Source: Amyelois transitella
Lineage: Eukaryota; Arthropoda; Insecta; Lepidoptera; Pyralidae
Assembly: GCF_032362555.1 (NCBI RefSeq)
Contig: NC_083523.1
Location: forward strand, 8,469,501-8,533,500
Reading direction: 5' to 3'
DNA length: 64,000 nt
A program made the translations under genes and the position numbers. The stretch's first letter is position 1. The number at the start of each line of letters is the position of its first letter. Below, in pieces: positions 53,928-64,000 of this stretch. The notes under the pieces were generated by a model. That model searched no databases. It was not told the DNA's origin and saw only the letters and a list, made by a program, of their open reading frames with translations.

Positions 53928-55238
53928 ATGCCTAAGCCGACGCCTGTCGAGGACTTGATCATCCCCCCTCAAGATCAAAAGATATGTGGGACAATATGTG
54001 TGTGTCAAATGACAGCTGTGCTGAGTTGTGTCGCGATTGTGTACCTCACGGTGGCTATTTACATGCCGTACTCCCGCGCTATAGCATCAGGCATCGATCC
54101 TACTCCAATTATGTGTACGACTACTCGGGCTGTAAATAAAGATAACTGCGACTGGGGATCCTGCGGAGAATGGTGTTTGAGCAAAACCTCCGGCGCTTGC
54201 ATCCAAATATACGTAAATGTCAGAAAGAATGGCTCATCTTTACTTTTGTCCGAATGCGGCAGCGCTGCAAACAAAACATGCTACGGAATAGATCAAGAAA
54301 ATGCTCGAAAGTACCACTGCATACGAGATGAATGTAGGAATCTAACTGGAACCTTCAATTGCACCGAAGGAAAATGTATAAACATAACCGATGCATTCGA
54401 ATGTGCGTTCAGAGAAACAGATCCACCGTTAAAATGTTCTGGAAGGAGAGGGAAGATTACATGTATAGATGTTCACGGATTGTTTTCGTGCACAAGAGGC
54501 ACTTGTAGAAAAATAAGAACACCGTATAATTGTGATCGGAGATGCGTTGATATCCCGACCCGAAATAAGAATGTGATAGTTTTGAGTGGGGACAGAGTAT
54601 TTTTGGCGAAATGTGCTAAATTAGCTCAAGAGGATGGTGGTGCGGTCGTCTGGACTGATAATGGGGAGGAAGTGTTAATGTTGTCATGTCATGCAGTCCA
54701 TAATGGCACATCCGGTGTTGTGGCTGTAGATTGTATCAATGCGGCTTTGTTACCCCGCAATGACATCTCTGATTTGACCAATTTTACCTACCTTCAATAT
54801 TTATATACAATGAGAGCTACACCAAATCGTTTCATAGCTCCATCTGAAGTAGAGCTAACCTTAGCCAATGATAGCCGCCTAATGATTAATCTCGAAGGAT
54901 GTGTCAATACACTAGCTGACGAATGTAAGGAATTTCTTAAAGATTACGGAAGAGATGGAGCTGATCATAACGCCAAAGCCAGATTCCCTTGTTTTTACAC
55001 TGACAATGATTCTGAAACTGTGGTTGCAAGATTTGACTTAGATGCCACCTATCGTCAATTTATAGTGGCACTGAGTTTACCAACAGTATTGGTGTTTGTG
55101 TCGTGCATAACATTGGTATTGTGTCAAAAGACTATTGAAGTTGGCGATGATGCAAAGATGAGATTTAAAGCATTTAAGAAAGGAGGTATTCAAGCTGACA
55201 TGCAAATGTCTCCAAATGATCCTGTTTCTCCACTCTGA
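53928..55238 (+). CDS. tipE: TipE, voltage-gated sodium channel auxiliary subunit
   Basis: A single uninterrupted frame of 436 aa. TipE associates with the Para sodium channel in neuronal membranes and raises its expression and current; it is named for the Drosophila temperature-induced paralytic E mutant. Two membrane segments are clear (about residues 26-46, CQMTAVLSCVAIVYLTVAIY, and 378-399, FIVALSLPTVLVFVSCITLV), with short cytosolic ends. The large loop between them is rich in cysteine (about 25) and has several N-glycosylation sequons (for example NKT 115, NLT 138, NCT 144, NFT 285). Family-marking blocks are NCDWGSCGEWC (73-83), INLEGC (320-325) and RFPCFY (352-357). The length is close to that of fly TipE. 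The next gene downstream is its homologue in the same orientation. AATAAA occurs about 90 bases after the stop. Confidence 0.93.
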   Translation: MPKPTPVEDLIIPPQDQKICGTICVCQMTAVLSCVAIVYLTVAIYMPYSRAIASGIDPTPIMCTTTRAVNKDNCDWGSCGEWCLSKTSGACIQIYVNVRKNGSSLLLSECGSAANKTCYGIDQENARKYHCIRDECRNLTGTFNCTEGKCINITDAFECAFRETDPPLKCSGRRGKITCIDVHGLFSCTRGTCRKIRTPYNCDRRCVDIPTRNKNVIVLSGDRVFLAKCAKLAQEDGGAVVWTDNGEEVLMLSCHAVHNGTSGVVAVDCINAALLPRNDISDLTNFTYLQYLYTMRATPNRFIAPSEVELTLANDSRLMINLEGCVNTLADECKEFLKDYGRDGADHNAKARFPCFYTDNDSETVVARFDLDATYRQFIVALSLPTVLVFVSCITLVLCQKTIEVGDDAKMRFKAFKKGGIQADMQMSPNDPVSPL

Positions 55239-55585
55239 GATCAGTCACGTGAGATATATTTATTTAATTTTCACTTTTTCATCGTGTCAAAAATTTCATT
55301 AATGTTATGGTAACATGAACTATGACGTAAATAAAACTGATTTGACGTGTAAAGAATTACGTAACAAATAACCTTGACACGTTTATTCGTTTATATGGTG
55401 TTCCAAAATGTATATAACACTATGGATTACCCTACTAATGTGTATTTTAATTTTGATTTGTTGCATAATTACTTTCTGGTTAATTTGTCACGTTTATATT
55501 TATTTCTTTTTTAATACGAGTCTACATGTATGTGATATCTAGCCATTATCATAATTAACTAATTCTGTTTTTTTGTCTATTCCAG
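55239..55585. other. Spacer between tipE and its homologue
   Basis: Holds the tipE 3' end (AATAAA at about 55,330) and a clear acceptor (TTTTTTTGTCTATTCCAG, ending 55,585) for the next gene. A donor-like CAC|GTGAGA lies at 55,248. No separate promoter is evident. Confidence 0.55.
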
Positions 55586-55670
55586 GCGTTCCCCTCCTCT
55601 GCGAGGGTCCGGCTAGTTCACTAAGAGACGACTAAATGCTTGCAATGCTTTCTGCCAGCTAACTTCCCTC

Positions 55671-57809
55671 ATGTCTTCGATGAGCAGATCTCGTGCCAGC
55701 CTCTCCCCGGCTGCTTCAGAGAGGTCTACACTGCCTATGGGCGCCTCTGCAGAGCCAGGAAGTCCAGAGTTTCAGCCTTTGGAGCCAACGAGGGAACAGT
55801 TATTAGCGCACTTTTTCGAAAGATTCAAATTTTACACATCATTGTGTCTCGGAACGTCAGCCATACTCGCAGTATTTGCTTTTCTCTTCCTGATACCCTT
55901 CGTCGTTGAACCAGCGATACAGACTATTTTAGCCGAGTTCGTGCCAGAAGCTGGAATATGTGCAGTTTCAGAGCATGTTCACGCTGAGACATTGACTAAC
56001 TGCACTTGGGCATCATGCCGAGAAGGTTGTACGACGGCGCATACGAAATGCCACAAAATAAGGGTCAATTTGAAACGAAAACCGTTCGAAGAAAACACAC
56101 CTATTCCGTCAGAATGGGATGAAACCGATTTGAAGTTCTTGATAAATCCAGAGGGATGTGGTTATCCGCCGAGAGTGAATTGTTCGGTGTTTGCACACGA
56201 GTACGCAGGGCCGAAGGCTCCGAAAATTTTCCCGTGTTATTACAGTATGACACGGCCAGATTTGGTAGTAGCAAGATATTCGTGGGACTCCACCATCAGA
56301 GGTCTGGTCCTGGCACTGGTGCTGCCAACAGCGGTTTTCGTGTTCAGTTTGAGTGTGCTGGCCTATTGGCACTGTCGTTGTTGCGAAAGAGCCTGCAATA
56401 GACGAGTACACGCCGAATCGTATGCGAGTAAAGAAGAGTAAGTACTTTTTTGATAATTTTAATGTATTATAAATGATGTATTTAGAAGTCTAAGTATTTT
56501 TATTTTTCAGAGTAGTCACTAGATTTTCACTATGATTTAAGTTATTGATTTATTTAAAAACTGGACTTTCAGGTCCGATAGTGATTTCAAGTTTGGCGAT
56601 GGAAAATCTTAGTCGCCATTGTTTCATGGAACTAGTAGGATACAAGTACGTTTCATGTTGAAAAAATGCACTGTACCGCGTGAAAAACAAATCTGTTTCT
56701 AAATTAATCTGTAAATCATATTTCTAGAACTGCCTTATATTTGCTTACAGCTTAATACTTAAATGATATAAATAATTATATGGGCTAAGAAAAAGCACAA
56801 CTTCTGAATTGAATAAGCCTGCTACTGTTATAATTAAGAAATACATATGTAAAATTGGGGTATTTTGCCACTAATTTCTAATGTCTTCTTCCAATATTAG
56901 TGAAAGCACTGAATATACTATTGACTGAATTTTAATCCAACGGCTTTTTTTTTTAATTTTGCATGGTTTGTTAAAGAAAATTTTTATATTTCAAATTTAA
57001 AATATTTTTTTAATGTAATGTTAGTCATTTTGCTGATGTGAATACAAGGCGGTCAATACACAACACAAGTGAAATGTAGACCTTCAGTTACCCACGTTTT
57101 AGTGGCGCCCTCTAGAGATTGAAAGAAATCTTATCACTTTTCTTTTTATTTTTGGTGTATAGAACTCAGTTATAAATGGTAATAATATAAAAATATAAAT
57201 ATATATATGTATATTATAATGCATAAAAATAGGAATTAAAAAAAAAACGTTTGATTTATATAAGAATATTTTTTTTGGTTGTAAATTTTTTAATAATATT
57301 TTCTATAGCGGGGGCACCACTTTCACGAGTAAAATCGTTCTATAGATTGCACAATTAAACTGACTTACTATGTAAAAATCCTTCAGCACTGTACGTTCTA
57401 CTCTACATAGAAGTTTTAGTAGTCTTAGATATACTTACTTATTTCTCTTGTTTCTGTAAGACATATTTTTTACCAAAATATTATTGAACCTAAAACATAA
57501 AGATCTTAATATACTAGTTAGTATAAATATTTGGTAAATGATAAAAATAATTTAAATTTCAATTAAACTCAATCAAGCATTTTTTGAAATGCCTATAATA
57601 TATTTTGTAAACTTTAACTAACTGAAAAATAAAATTGTCAATTTTTTTTCTTCGCAATTTTTAATTAAAAAATTAAATTGTCAATTTTTATTTCGCAATT
57701 CTTAAATTAAAAAAAAATTACCAAAATTATAAAAATTTATTTTTCTCTAAATTTCAGTAGTAAATTACTATGCGAGTTGGACGACGACCCGAGTGACGAC
57801 GTGTTCTGA
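55671..57809 (+). CDS. TipE homologue (Teh), sodium channel auxiliary subunit
   Basis: Two coding exons, 55,671-56,437 and 57,758-57,809, join in phase (GA|GTAAGTAC and AAATTTCAG|T) to give 272 aa. It has two membrane segments (about 54-78 and 209-232) around a short cysteine loop. The same blocks as TipE are present: NCTWASCREGC, INPEGC, FPCYYS, then VVARYSWDSTIRGLVLALVL. It lacks the long cysteine-rich insert of TipE, as do the Teh proteins. The second exon adds an acidic tail (SKLLCELDDDPSDDVF). A splice acceptor at 55,585 shows at least one upstream non-coding exon. A small upstream frame (ATG 55,635, eight codons) precedes the start. By position next to tipE it is most likely Teh2, but Teh1 cannot be excluded. 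Confidence 0.88.
56511..56535 (+). other. Possible alternative last coding exon of the Teh gene
   Basis: A strong acceptor (AAGTATTTTTATTTTTCAG) ends at 56,510, only 72 bases after the donor at 56,438. Splicing there keeps the frame and ends the protein after VVTRFSL (stop 56,533-56,535), replacing the acidic tail. Intron length and acceptor quality are acceptable for an insect. Confidence 0.4.
56536..57757. other. Intron of the Teh gene
   Basis: AT-rich, without TATG-tailed SINE or Helitron copies, unlike the OBP introns. It contains GTGGCGCCCTCTAG (about 57,103-57,117), a CTCF-like motif, and several long A or T runs. Confidence 0.5.
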
Positions 57810-60015
57810 CGCCGCGCGTCAGCCGCCCGCCGCCGTGCCTCGCCCCGCGCTGGATACCAGCAATTTTAAACACGACCATTGTGTATTTGTAATTCCTATC
57901 AATTCTTTATCTGATTGGACCCAGGCTAATTATTTTAATTGTGAAATTAGGAAATTGTGGGTAAAGATGTTTCTCAGTATAAATATTTATTACAAAAATT
58001 ATCGTTGAGTTACCGTAACACGGATGTCTCGAACTTAATTTGTATATTTTTTCCGTATATTCCAAATTTAGGTTATCACGATAATTCTTTATTATATTAA
58101 AATATTCAAACTACCATCAACAAAACTAAAATAAAATTAATTAAGGAAAACTGAAAGATATAAATATATTTTAAATCTTTAAGTTACATGAATAGTATAA
58201 TCAATCGTGAACTTTTAGAAACAATTTTGAACTTGATTTATTATTACCTTGAAAGTCTGAGACGATTATTGATTGCTCATTGCTTGTTGTTCAAATTTTA
58301 ATTTTGAAAAATATGTACCCATTCCAGTATCATAATTTTGAAGTTTTTATTTTTATTTTTTATGATACTCATAGAGTTTCAACACTTAGGAAAGCTAATA
58401 AAAAAAATAATATTAAAAAGAGATATTTTCTTATATATTTCTGACCATTACATTGTGGTTGCGTTTACATTGCATGAAATTTAGACGCACAAAATGACTG
58501 CTGCATGTTAAGCTAAGCTTCAATGGATTAAAGATTGAATCTTAAATAAATTTCCGCTGCTTTGTAGTAGCTAGCATTTCTGGGAATTTTGTGATTAATT
58601 TTATAACTTTTACAGTGTAATCGTTGTTAAAATATAATCTTTTTGTTGTTAGCATATCTTGACCTGTCTTTTTAATAATGCGGGAAGGTTTATTGTGAGG
58701 AAGGGTGAGGTTGAAAACCAGTATTAAAATGTGAAAAATTGGCGGGGAGCTTAAGCTGAAGCTTAAAAAAAAATAAAAAAATAATATTTAAAATTTCGAA
58801 AAGCGTCTCTTTGTTCTAAAATTGAGCTAAGCCGGATAGTCATAAGTTTTTAATTATTTGCTTCCGGATTTCTCTCCCGGTTTGTACAAATAGTATATAT
58901 TATAATTAATTAGATAGTCTTTTACAAATATGTACATTTTCAGATTACTCAATGAACACAATTCGTTTTAACCATTTTAGTCACAGATGTAAAAAATGTG
59001 TTGATTAATATTGGTATTATAAATATACGATTGGTTTTTTATTAATTTAGTTCCATTGTCTAACAAATTAAGTTATACGATAACAACCAAAACAATTTTA
59101 TTCAAATTGTTCAATATATTTTTAAGATTAACAATCACCTAAATGGAATAATTTCATTAGTAGGTATAAATATGACATGAATATTATATTAAAATAGTTT
59201 ATACATTTAAAATTATATTTCTATTTTTCTTCTTTGACTTGAATTAAATTTCATTGTAAAATAGTGCTTGTTTTCATTAAGCTTAAAAAAGGGATAATTA
59301 TACTGCCCATGAAACTCGTATTTTATAAAATATCTGCCATATTTTTGTGATACTAGCGCTTATTGTGTACAAATACAATAAAGTTTAAATTTCTAAAAGA
59401 AAATATATTATTCGAAATTGTCATGAATTTAAAATATTTTTTATTATACTTAAGATTTGGGGGATAACTTTTTGTTCCTACTATTCGAAAATTTTAAACT
59501 TTCTTTAAATCAGAATCTTTATCTGCTAGAACCCGGTTTTCTTTAAATAAGTAGTGGTTATTTTTACGTTAAATTAAGATTATGTTCGTAATATTGTAAT
59601 GTTAAGTATTCTGTAATGTACGTGTTAGTATTTTGCAATTATTGTAATAACTTTAAGCTTATCTACTTATAATTTAAAAAATAAAATAATTTAAAAATAA
59701 TTTTATTTTTAATATTTTATTTAATAGCTTAATTAAATATATTTTTTAATTTACTAACTGTAAATGGAACATAAATTCCGATGTTATGATTATATAATTA
59801 TGTGCAAAAATTAAAAAAAAATATTCATATATTGCCTCACTGAGCGTTTGTAAATAATTTCAATAAATTATTGTAAATAATCAATTTCTTGTTAATATAA
59901 ATTGGATGACTATCTATTTAGACGTAGTAGACAATATTGTAAGTTGCAAGTGGCATCGTTAAGCACAAAAGACACAAATCAATGACAAATAAAGCTTGTT
60001 TTCTAGAGCTGTGTT
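57810..60015 (+). other. Probable 3' untranslated region of the Teh gene
   Basis: No further coding is seen. AATAAA-type signals occur near 58,130 and 59,870. The best is ACAAATAAAGC near 59,987, followed by GTTTTCTAGAGCTGTGTTTT, a typical cleavage and GU-rich context. If used, the 3' UTR is about 2.2 kb. Confidence 0.45.
57908..58060 (+). repeat. Old tRNA-derived SINE (family 1) in the Teh 3' UTR
   Basis: ATCTGATTGGACCCAGGCTA, TATCGTTGAGTTACCGTAAC and TCTCGAACTTAA preserve the order of the family 1 body; the head is lost. It would be transcribed in sense with the gene. Confidence 0.6.
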
Positions 60016-61061
60016 TTATTGTTTTATTATTATTATTGTTTTTTTTTTTGCTGTTAATAACTTTTTTAATTTACTCATGGTTTTTTTTCCTTTCGCGTGG
60101 GACGGGCTAAGTGAACCTTTTCCTAAGCTAACACGTTTATTGATTTTATTTAAAGAAAAAGGTCCTTCACTTTTTTCAGTGTTTCAGGAAGTTTTACATT
60201 CATAAATAAATTACATTTTTATCATTAATGAAAAACAGAATATAATTATCGACACATATTTTTTATAATTGCCATCCTTAATATATAGAGAAAATAAAAT
60301 ATTTATTTTATTACAAATATTTTTTTGTTTAAAGACTCAAGTAGGTATTACCAAAGAAATTACTCTTGTCTGACTGACTGAAAGGCATTATTACAGCTAA
60401 ATAAATATATGAGAAACTGATCAAAAAAACATATGTAGGTATTAACAAAGAATTAACTCTGGTCTGACTGACTGACCGACGGTAACAGAGCTGAAACTTC
60501 GGGGCGTAAGAAACTGAAGAAAGAAATCTGACATGTTTGTTATTTGATCAATGTATCAGCGCTAAGAAATATCTATCGAAATTCCAATAAAACAACGGAT
60601 GTAAGCGATTATATAAGTCCAAATCCATAAGTCCTTTTATACTATTACTTTCTTAAAAACTACTATAGTTTTTCAAAACCTAACCCGCTAGACCCATTTA
60701 AAAAAAGTTGATATGGTGGTAGATAAAAGTTGGAACAGCTAATCAAATTACAAAAACAATTAATCAAATGTATGTTACTGAAATTTGGAAGTATATGTTT
60801 CTTGAGAAGTATAGGCGAGCCTAAAATTGGTTTGGTAATTTTTTTCTTAACTTATTTTTCTTAAAAAAAACTGTATTTAAATACCATTATTTAATTTTAT
60901 TCTTTTTTAGACATTTAAAAAGGTGTTCATTCTTAAAAAATAAGTTTTTGTGGTGTGACATCATATACTCAGCAAGTCATTGCGTTTTGTACGAGTATTT
61001 TATCATCGTCAATGACTCTTCAATTTGATAACTTTTCATTATAATGGTTTTTATTTATAAA
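60016..61061. other. Intergenic AT-rich DNA with a small tandem repeat
   Basis: Two tandem units of about 95 bases start at 60,341 and 60,436 (GTAGGTATTACCAAAGAAAT and GTAGGTATTAACAAAGAATT, each with TCTGACTGACTGA). No gene is supported. Confidence 0.5.
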
Positions 61062-61065
61062 TTAA

Positions 61066-62124
61066 CCGATTCGTTGCGGATGACACGTATCCGTGCCATC
61101 ACTTTTTTTTGCGTGTGGCGTTAGACACGGATGTGTGCCATTTTGAAATCGATGCCAACTCTTTCAATTTAGCTTAAAAAAATTTTTACCCAGAACCAAA
61201 TTATCATCATTTTGCACGTATATTAAGCTCGTAGTATTCGTTTCTGGATATTGTAAAAAAAAATATTAAATAGGGGTAACCAACCTTTTTAAAAGTTGCG
61301 TTATTTTTTATTTAACCATCATAATATGAACAATTATTAATGTATTAAACAATAAATAAAAACATTTATTAATCAGACAACATGATCCAAAGCGTTAGTT
61401 ACAAGAGCTTATATTCTATGTACTAACATATATTCTATATACTAACTATGTAAATACAATTTAAAAACAAAAGAATGTTGTCACAGACTGTTGTCTGTGG
61501 ATTAATTTTCAAATAACTGGACAGTTCCCACGATTGGCTATGGCATCCAAAACACTATTGCGGCTGACGGTGAGTTTTGTGAGTGTTCCTCCCAGTCTTG
61601 TGAATTCTGTTCTATAACTTTGTCATCGTCGCTTTGTGTTTCAATCTCTGTGTCGGGAATGTACTTTCTTTTACGCCGCAATTCTTGAACAGTAAATAAC
61701 CATAATACTTAATTTAAACAGTTGAAATTTGTTATGAGGAAAACCAAACAATGCTTATAGATCTTATTTAATACTTCATAATCAATCAAATCATTAGGAA
61801 ATGCAAAAAAAGTTAAAAAGGTTTAGCACAACTGCATTCAAAAAGTCACTTACCCTCTATTTCCCAGAAATACACTTATTTTGACACTTCTAATCACTTA
61901 TATCTCTTTGCCTGACCGTTCACGTTATTTTCTAATCCAAACTAAGAGTATTCAATCTTTAAAACGCGTCAAACATGGTCAAATACATTTATACTTATCC
62001 GCATGGCTGAAGACACGGATTCGTGTCATCTAATCGTATGGCGTTGGGCACTGATCAGTGTCACGTTACTTTTGTTCGACGCCACAGTTAAAAGTTAGCG
62101 AAATTAGACATCGCAACGAATCGG
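61066..62124. mobile_element. Non-autonomous piggyBac-like element
   Basis: The 13-bp terminal repeats CCGATTCGTTGCG are perfect (left 61,066, right complement ending 62,124). TTAA precedes the left end; TTCA follows the right end, probably a mutated TTAA. Inside each end is an inverted subterminal block of the form GATGACACG.ATCCGTG. At 61,560-61,690 the minus strand reads ELRRKRKYIPDTEIETQSDD, DDKVIEQNSQDWEEHSQNSP, an acidic stretch like the N-terminus of piggyBac transposases. The catalytic part is absent. Confidence 0.72.
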
Positions 62125-62539
62125 TTCAGACATTTCATCGTAGGAAAACAGTTACGAAAATCCCCTTGATAAATAACGTTATGCGACAATAAATAAAATA
62201 TATATATAAATGAAAATATTCCTAAATCACTGAAAAATAAAAGCTTTTAAAATAAGGACTATAGGATAATAAAAAAACCCACGTAATGACTTTAAGACAA
62301 ATTAAAGTGGTCATTATAATAAGTACATAGGGTCGCAGATTACATTTTCAATTTTTTACTATAGTTTCTCAGTTCTTCGCAGATCTATGGCAAGACCTAG
62401 GCCTGCTGCCTAAAGGTTGAATGACCTCAAATCTTGCGTTTCACTGCATTGCCGTATAAACTAGTACTACGTGGTAACTAACTAATAGGCATATTACTAA
62501 ATAGCATACATACATACATTTTAAATATTATTGTCGTTA
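62125..62539. other. Intergenic DNA, nothing recognised
   Basis: AT-rich sequence without supported features. Confidence 0.4.
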
Positions 62540-62792
62540 TACCGTGTGGTTCCCGGCACCAATAGGAAAAAGAAGAGGACCACTCTCCATCTCTTTCCCA
62601 TTGATGTCGTAAAAGGCGACTAAGGGTTAAGCTTATAAACTTGGGATTCTCCCTTTAAGCGACAGGCTAGCAACCTGTCACTATTTGAATCTCAATTCTA
62701 TCATTAAGCCTTGTAGCTGAACGTGGCTGTCGTAGATTGTCGGCTTTGTCTACCCCGCAAGGGATATAGACGTGAGTATATGTATGTATGTT
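62540..62792 (+). repeat. TATG-tailed SINE, full length
   Basis: ACCGTGTGGTTCCCGGCACC to GAGTATATGTATGTATG, with a short deletion in the CAGTCTTTTCAAGACTG hairpin. Confidence 0.8.
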
Positions 62793-62949
62793 ATACTACA
62801 TTACGGTTATCTTTATTCTGAAAATTCTATGTTGGTCTGACAGCGAAGAAAAATTATAGTGTGCCTGCTGCTTCTCTTACCGTGCAGATTGGAAAAGTCA
62901 ATCAAAGGAGGTAAAGGCTTATAAATTTCTCTCAAAAGACTCTAAGGAC

Positions 62950-63245
62950 TAACATACATACATCATCACTTCTATATCCCTTTTTTTTCCTCCGAAGGGG
63001 AAATCCTTATAACGGACTGCCTCCCGGGTCTTCACCCGGGAGAGTGTGGAACTCCTGGCATCTAATGTGCCAGCCTACCCACTAAAACCCCTCCAGTGCG
63101 CCCTTTTCGCCATTTTGTTGCAGGGAAGACAACTAACAGTATCGAATAGACTAATAGACCACGTTCAGCTGTTTGGCTCAATGATAGAATTGAGATTCAA
63201 ATAGTGACAGGTGGCTAGCCTATCGCCTAAAAGGAGAATCATTAG
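62950..63245 (-). repeat. TATG-tailed SINE with foreign insert
   Basis: Minus-strand copy. Positions 62,981-63,124 are unrelated sequence, starting with a T run and TCCTCCGAAGGGGAAATCC, containing CCCGGGTCTTCACCCGGG (a hairpin). It replaces a few SINE bases. The insert looks like the 3' end of another retroelement. Confidence 0.65.
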
Positions 63246-63399
63246 ATCAAGGAAAATATTATGCGGTTTGCAAAAATGTCGCATTTTTATTGTTTGTAAA
63301 AAGAAATGGGTCAGCTATAATTGACGGTGTAGTTCAATGCCCGTCAAAGTGATTTGCCGCATTACATGTAAAAAAGATAATTGTACATTCACCTTTAGA

Positions 63400-63440
63400 T
63401 ATGTGCCGTGTGGTTCCCGGCACCAATACAAAAAAGAATT
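63400..63440 (+). repeat. TATG-tailed SINE, head only
   Basis: GTGCCGTGTGGTTCCCGGCA to AAAAAAGAATTG, then unrelated sequence; a 3'-truncated copy. Confidence 0.65.
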
Positions 63441-63524
63441 GACAAATGCTGATAATAACAGATACCTACATTAACATACACGGGATAGAGTGACCGTATC
63501 TTGAAAATGCCAGCTACCTGAAAT

Positions 63525-63875
63525 GTACATATATACATAAAATCTTAATGTTTCCCGGAGTGGTAGGCAGAGACTACATCTTTCCACTTGCCACGATATC
63601 TGCATACTTCCTTCGCTTCATCCACATTCATAACTCTTTTATGCAAGCTCGGTTTCGGGTACCCTTGACCTGACCTTTTGCCAGGACGTCCTTAATTTGA
63701 TGAAGATACGTTCGTCTATGCCTGCCCACTCGACCTTTCCCTCCACACTCTCTTTGTATATCTGCTTAGTCAACCTTCTTCCATTCATCCTCTCCACATA
63801 ACCGAACGTGGCCTTTCAGTCTTTATGATACTGTTGGCTCTGTCTACCCCGCAAGTGATAAAGACGTGATTATAA
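63525..63875. mobile_element. LINE-SINE chimera
   Basis: 63,525-63,807 is a minus-strand RTE-type LINE end (TATACATAAAATC through CATTCATCCTCTCCACATAA). At GAAC (63,804-63,807), a stretch common to both families, it switches to a plus-strand SINE tail (GAACGTGGCCTTTCAGTC to TATAAGTATGTATC, 63,875). Confidence 0.75.
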
Positions 63876-64000
63876 GTATGTATCAATTTAGACAATCGCT
63901 TTTACATCAGTTAGTCCGTCTGTATGTTTGAGTGCTAAGAAAATAAATCTTTATTTAATCAACAGTATAATAAAACCACATATTAAATTATAATAAACAT

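Noticed and set aside
54059-54274. Minus-strand frame inside tipE, and similar antisense frames inside the Teh exon
   Set aside because: Shadows of the coding strand; the plus-strand proteins carry clear family motifs.
55640-55909. Alternative frame overlapping the Teh start
   Set aside because: Out of frame with the conserved membrane segments, and ends without family features.

Overview
The window looks like nuclear DNA of a moth or butterfly (Lepidoptera). It is AT-rich, genes are sparse with GT-AG introns, and the space between them is filled with short interspersed repeats typical of lepidopteran genomes: SINEs with a TATG-repeat tail, tRNA-derived SINEs, RTE-type LINE 3' ends, and small Helitron-like elements that begin TC and end CTAG. 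There is no bacterial-type operon, CRISPR array, rRNA gene or functional tRNA gene. The species cannot be named from the sequence alone.

Layout. 1-2,350: the left edge holds a probable coding exon on the minus strand (about 64-250) and two GC-rich promoter-like islands (1,686-1,875 and 2,240-2,352). 2,350-32,000: no convincing host gene; this is a graveyard of repeats, including a clean hAT-type MITE (22,197-22,459, with an 8-bp target duplication). 31,999-39,325: two PIF/Harbinger DNA transposons, one inserted in the other. The outer one has a five-exon transposase on the minus strand and a Myb/SANT-like gene on the plus strand with an in-frame stop. The inner one has a two-exon transposase on the plus strand and a MADF-BESS-like gene on the minus strand; each gene has one exon lying inside the other's intron. 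41,274-47,868: a complete four-exon odorant-binding protein gene (minus-C class, 133 aa) on the minus strand, with a TATA box and TCAGT initiator. Its first intron is mostly a 2.9-kb Helitron-like element that carries long inverted arms and a dead LINE, which in turn holds an RTE insertion.

53,928-about 60,010: two neighbouring plus-strand genes for voltage-gated sodium-channel auxiliary subunits. tipE has a single coding exon (436 aa). It is followed by a shorter TipE homologue (Teh) with two coding exons (272 aa), an upstream non-coding splice acceptor, and a possible alternative last exon. Both proteins have two membrane segments around a cysteine-rich extracellular loop, and probably act on the same channel. 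61,066-62,124: a non-autonomous piggyBac-like element with a remnant of transposase N-terminal coding sequence. 62,540-64,000: more SINE and LINE copies, including a LINE-SINE chimera.

The host genes are of known families. The most unusual structures are the interdigitated antisense genes of the inner Harbinger, the recurrent fold-back inversions at one place in the TATG-tailed SINE family, the resemblance of that SINE's tail to the RTE LINE tail, and the repeated use of one SINE site by Helitron-like elements.
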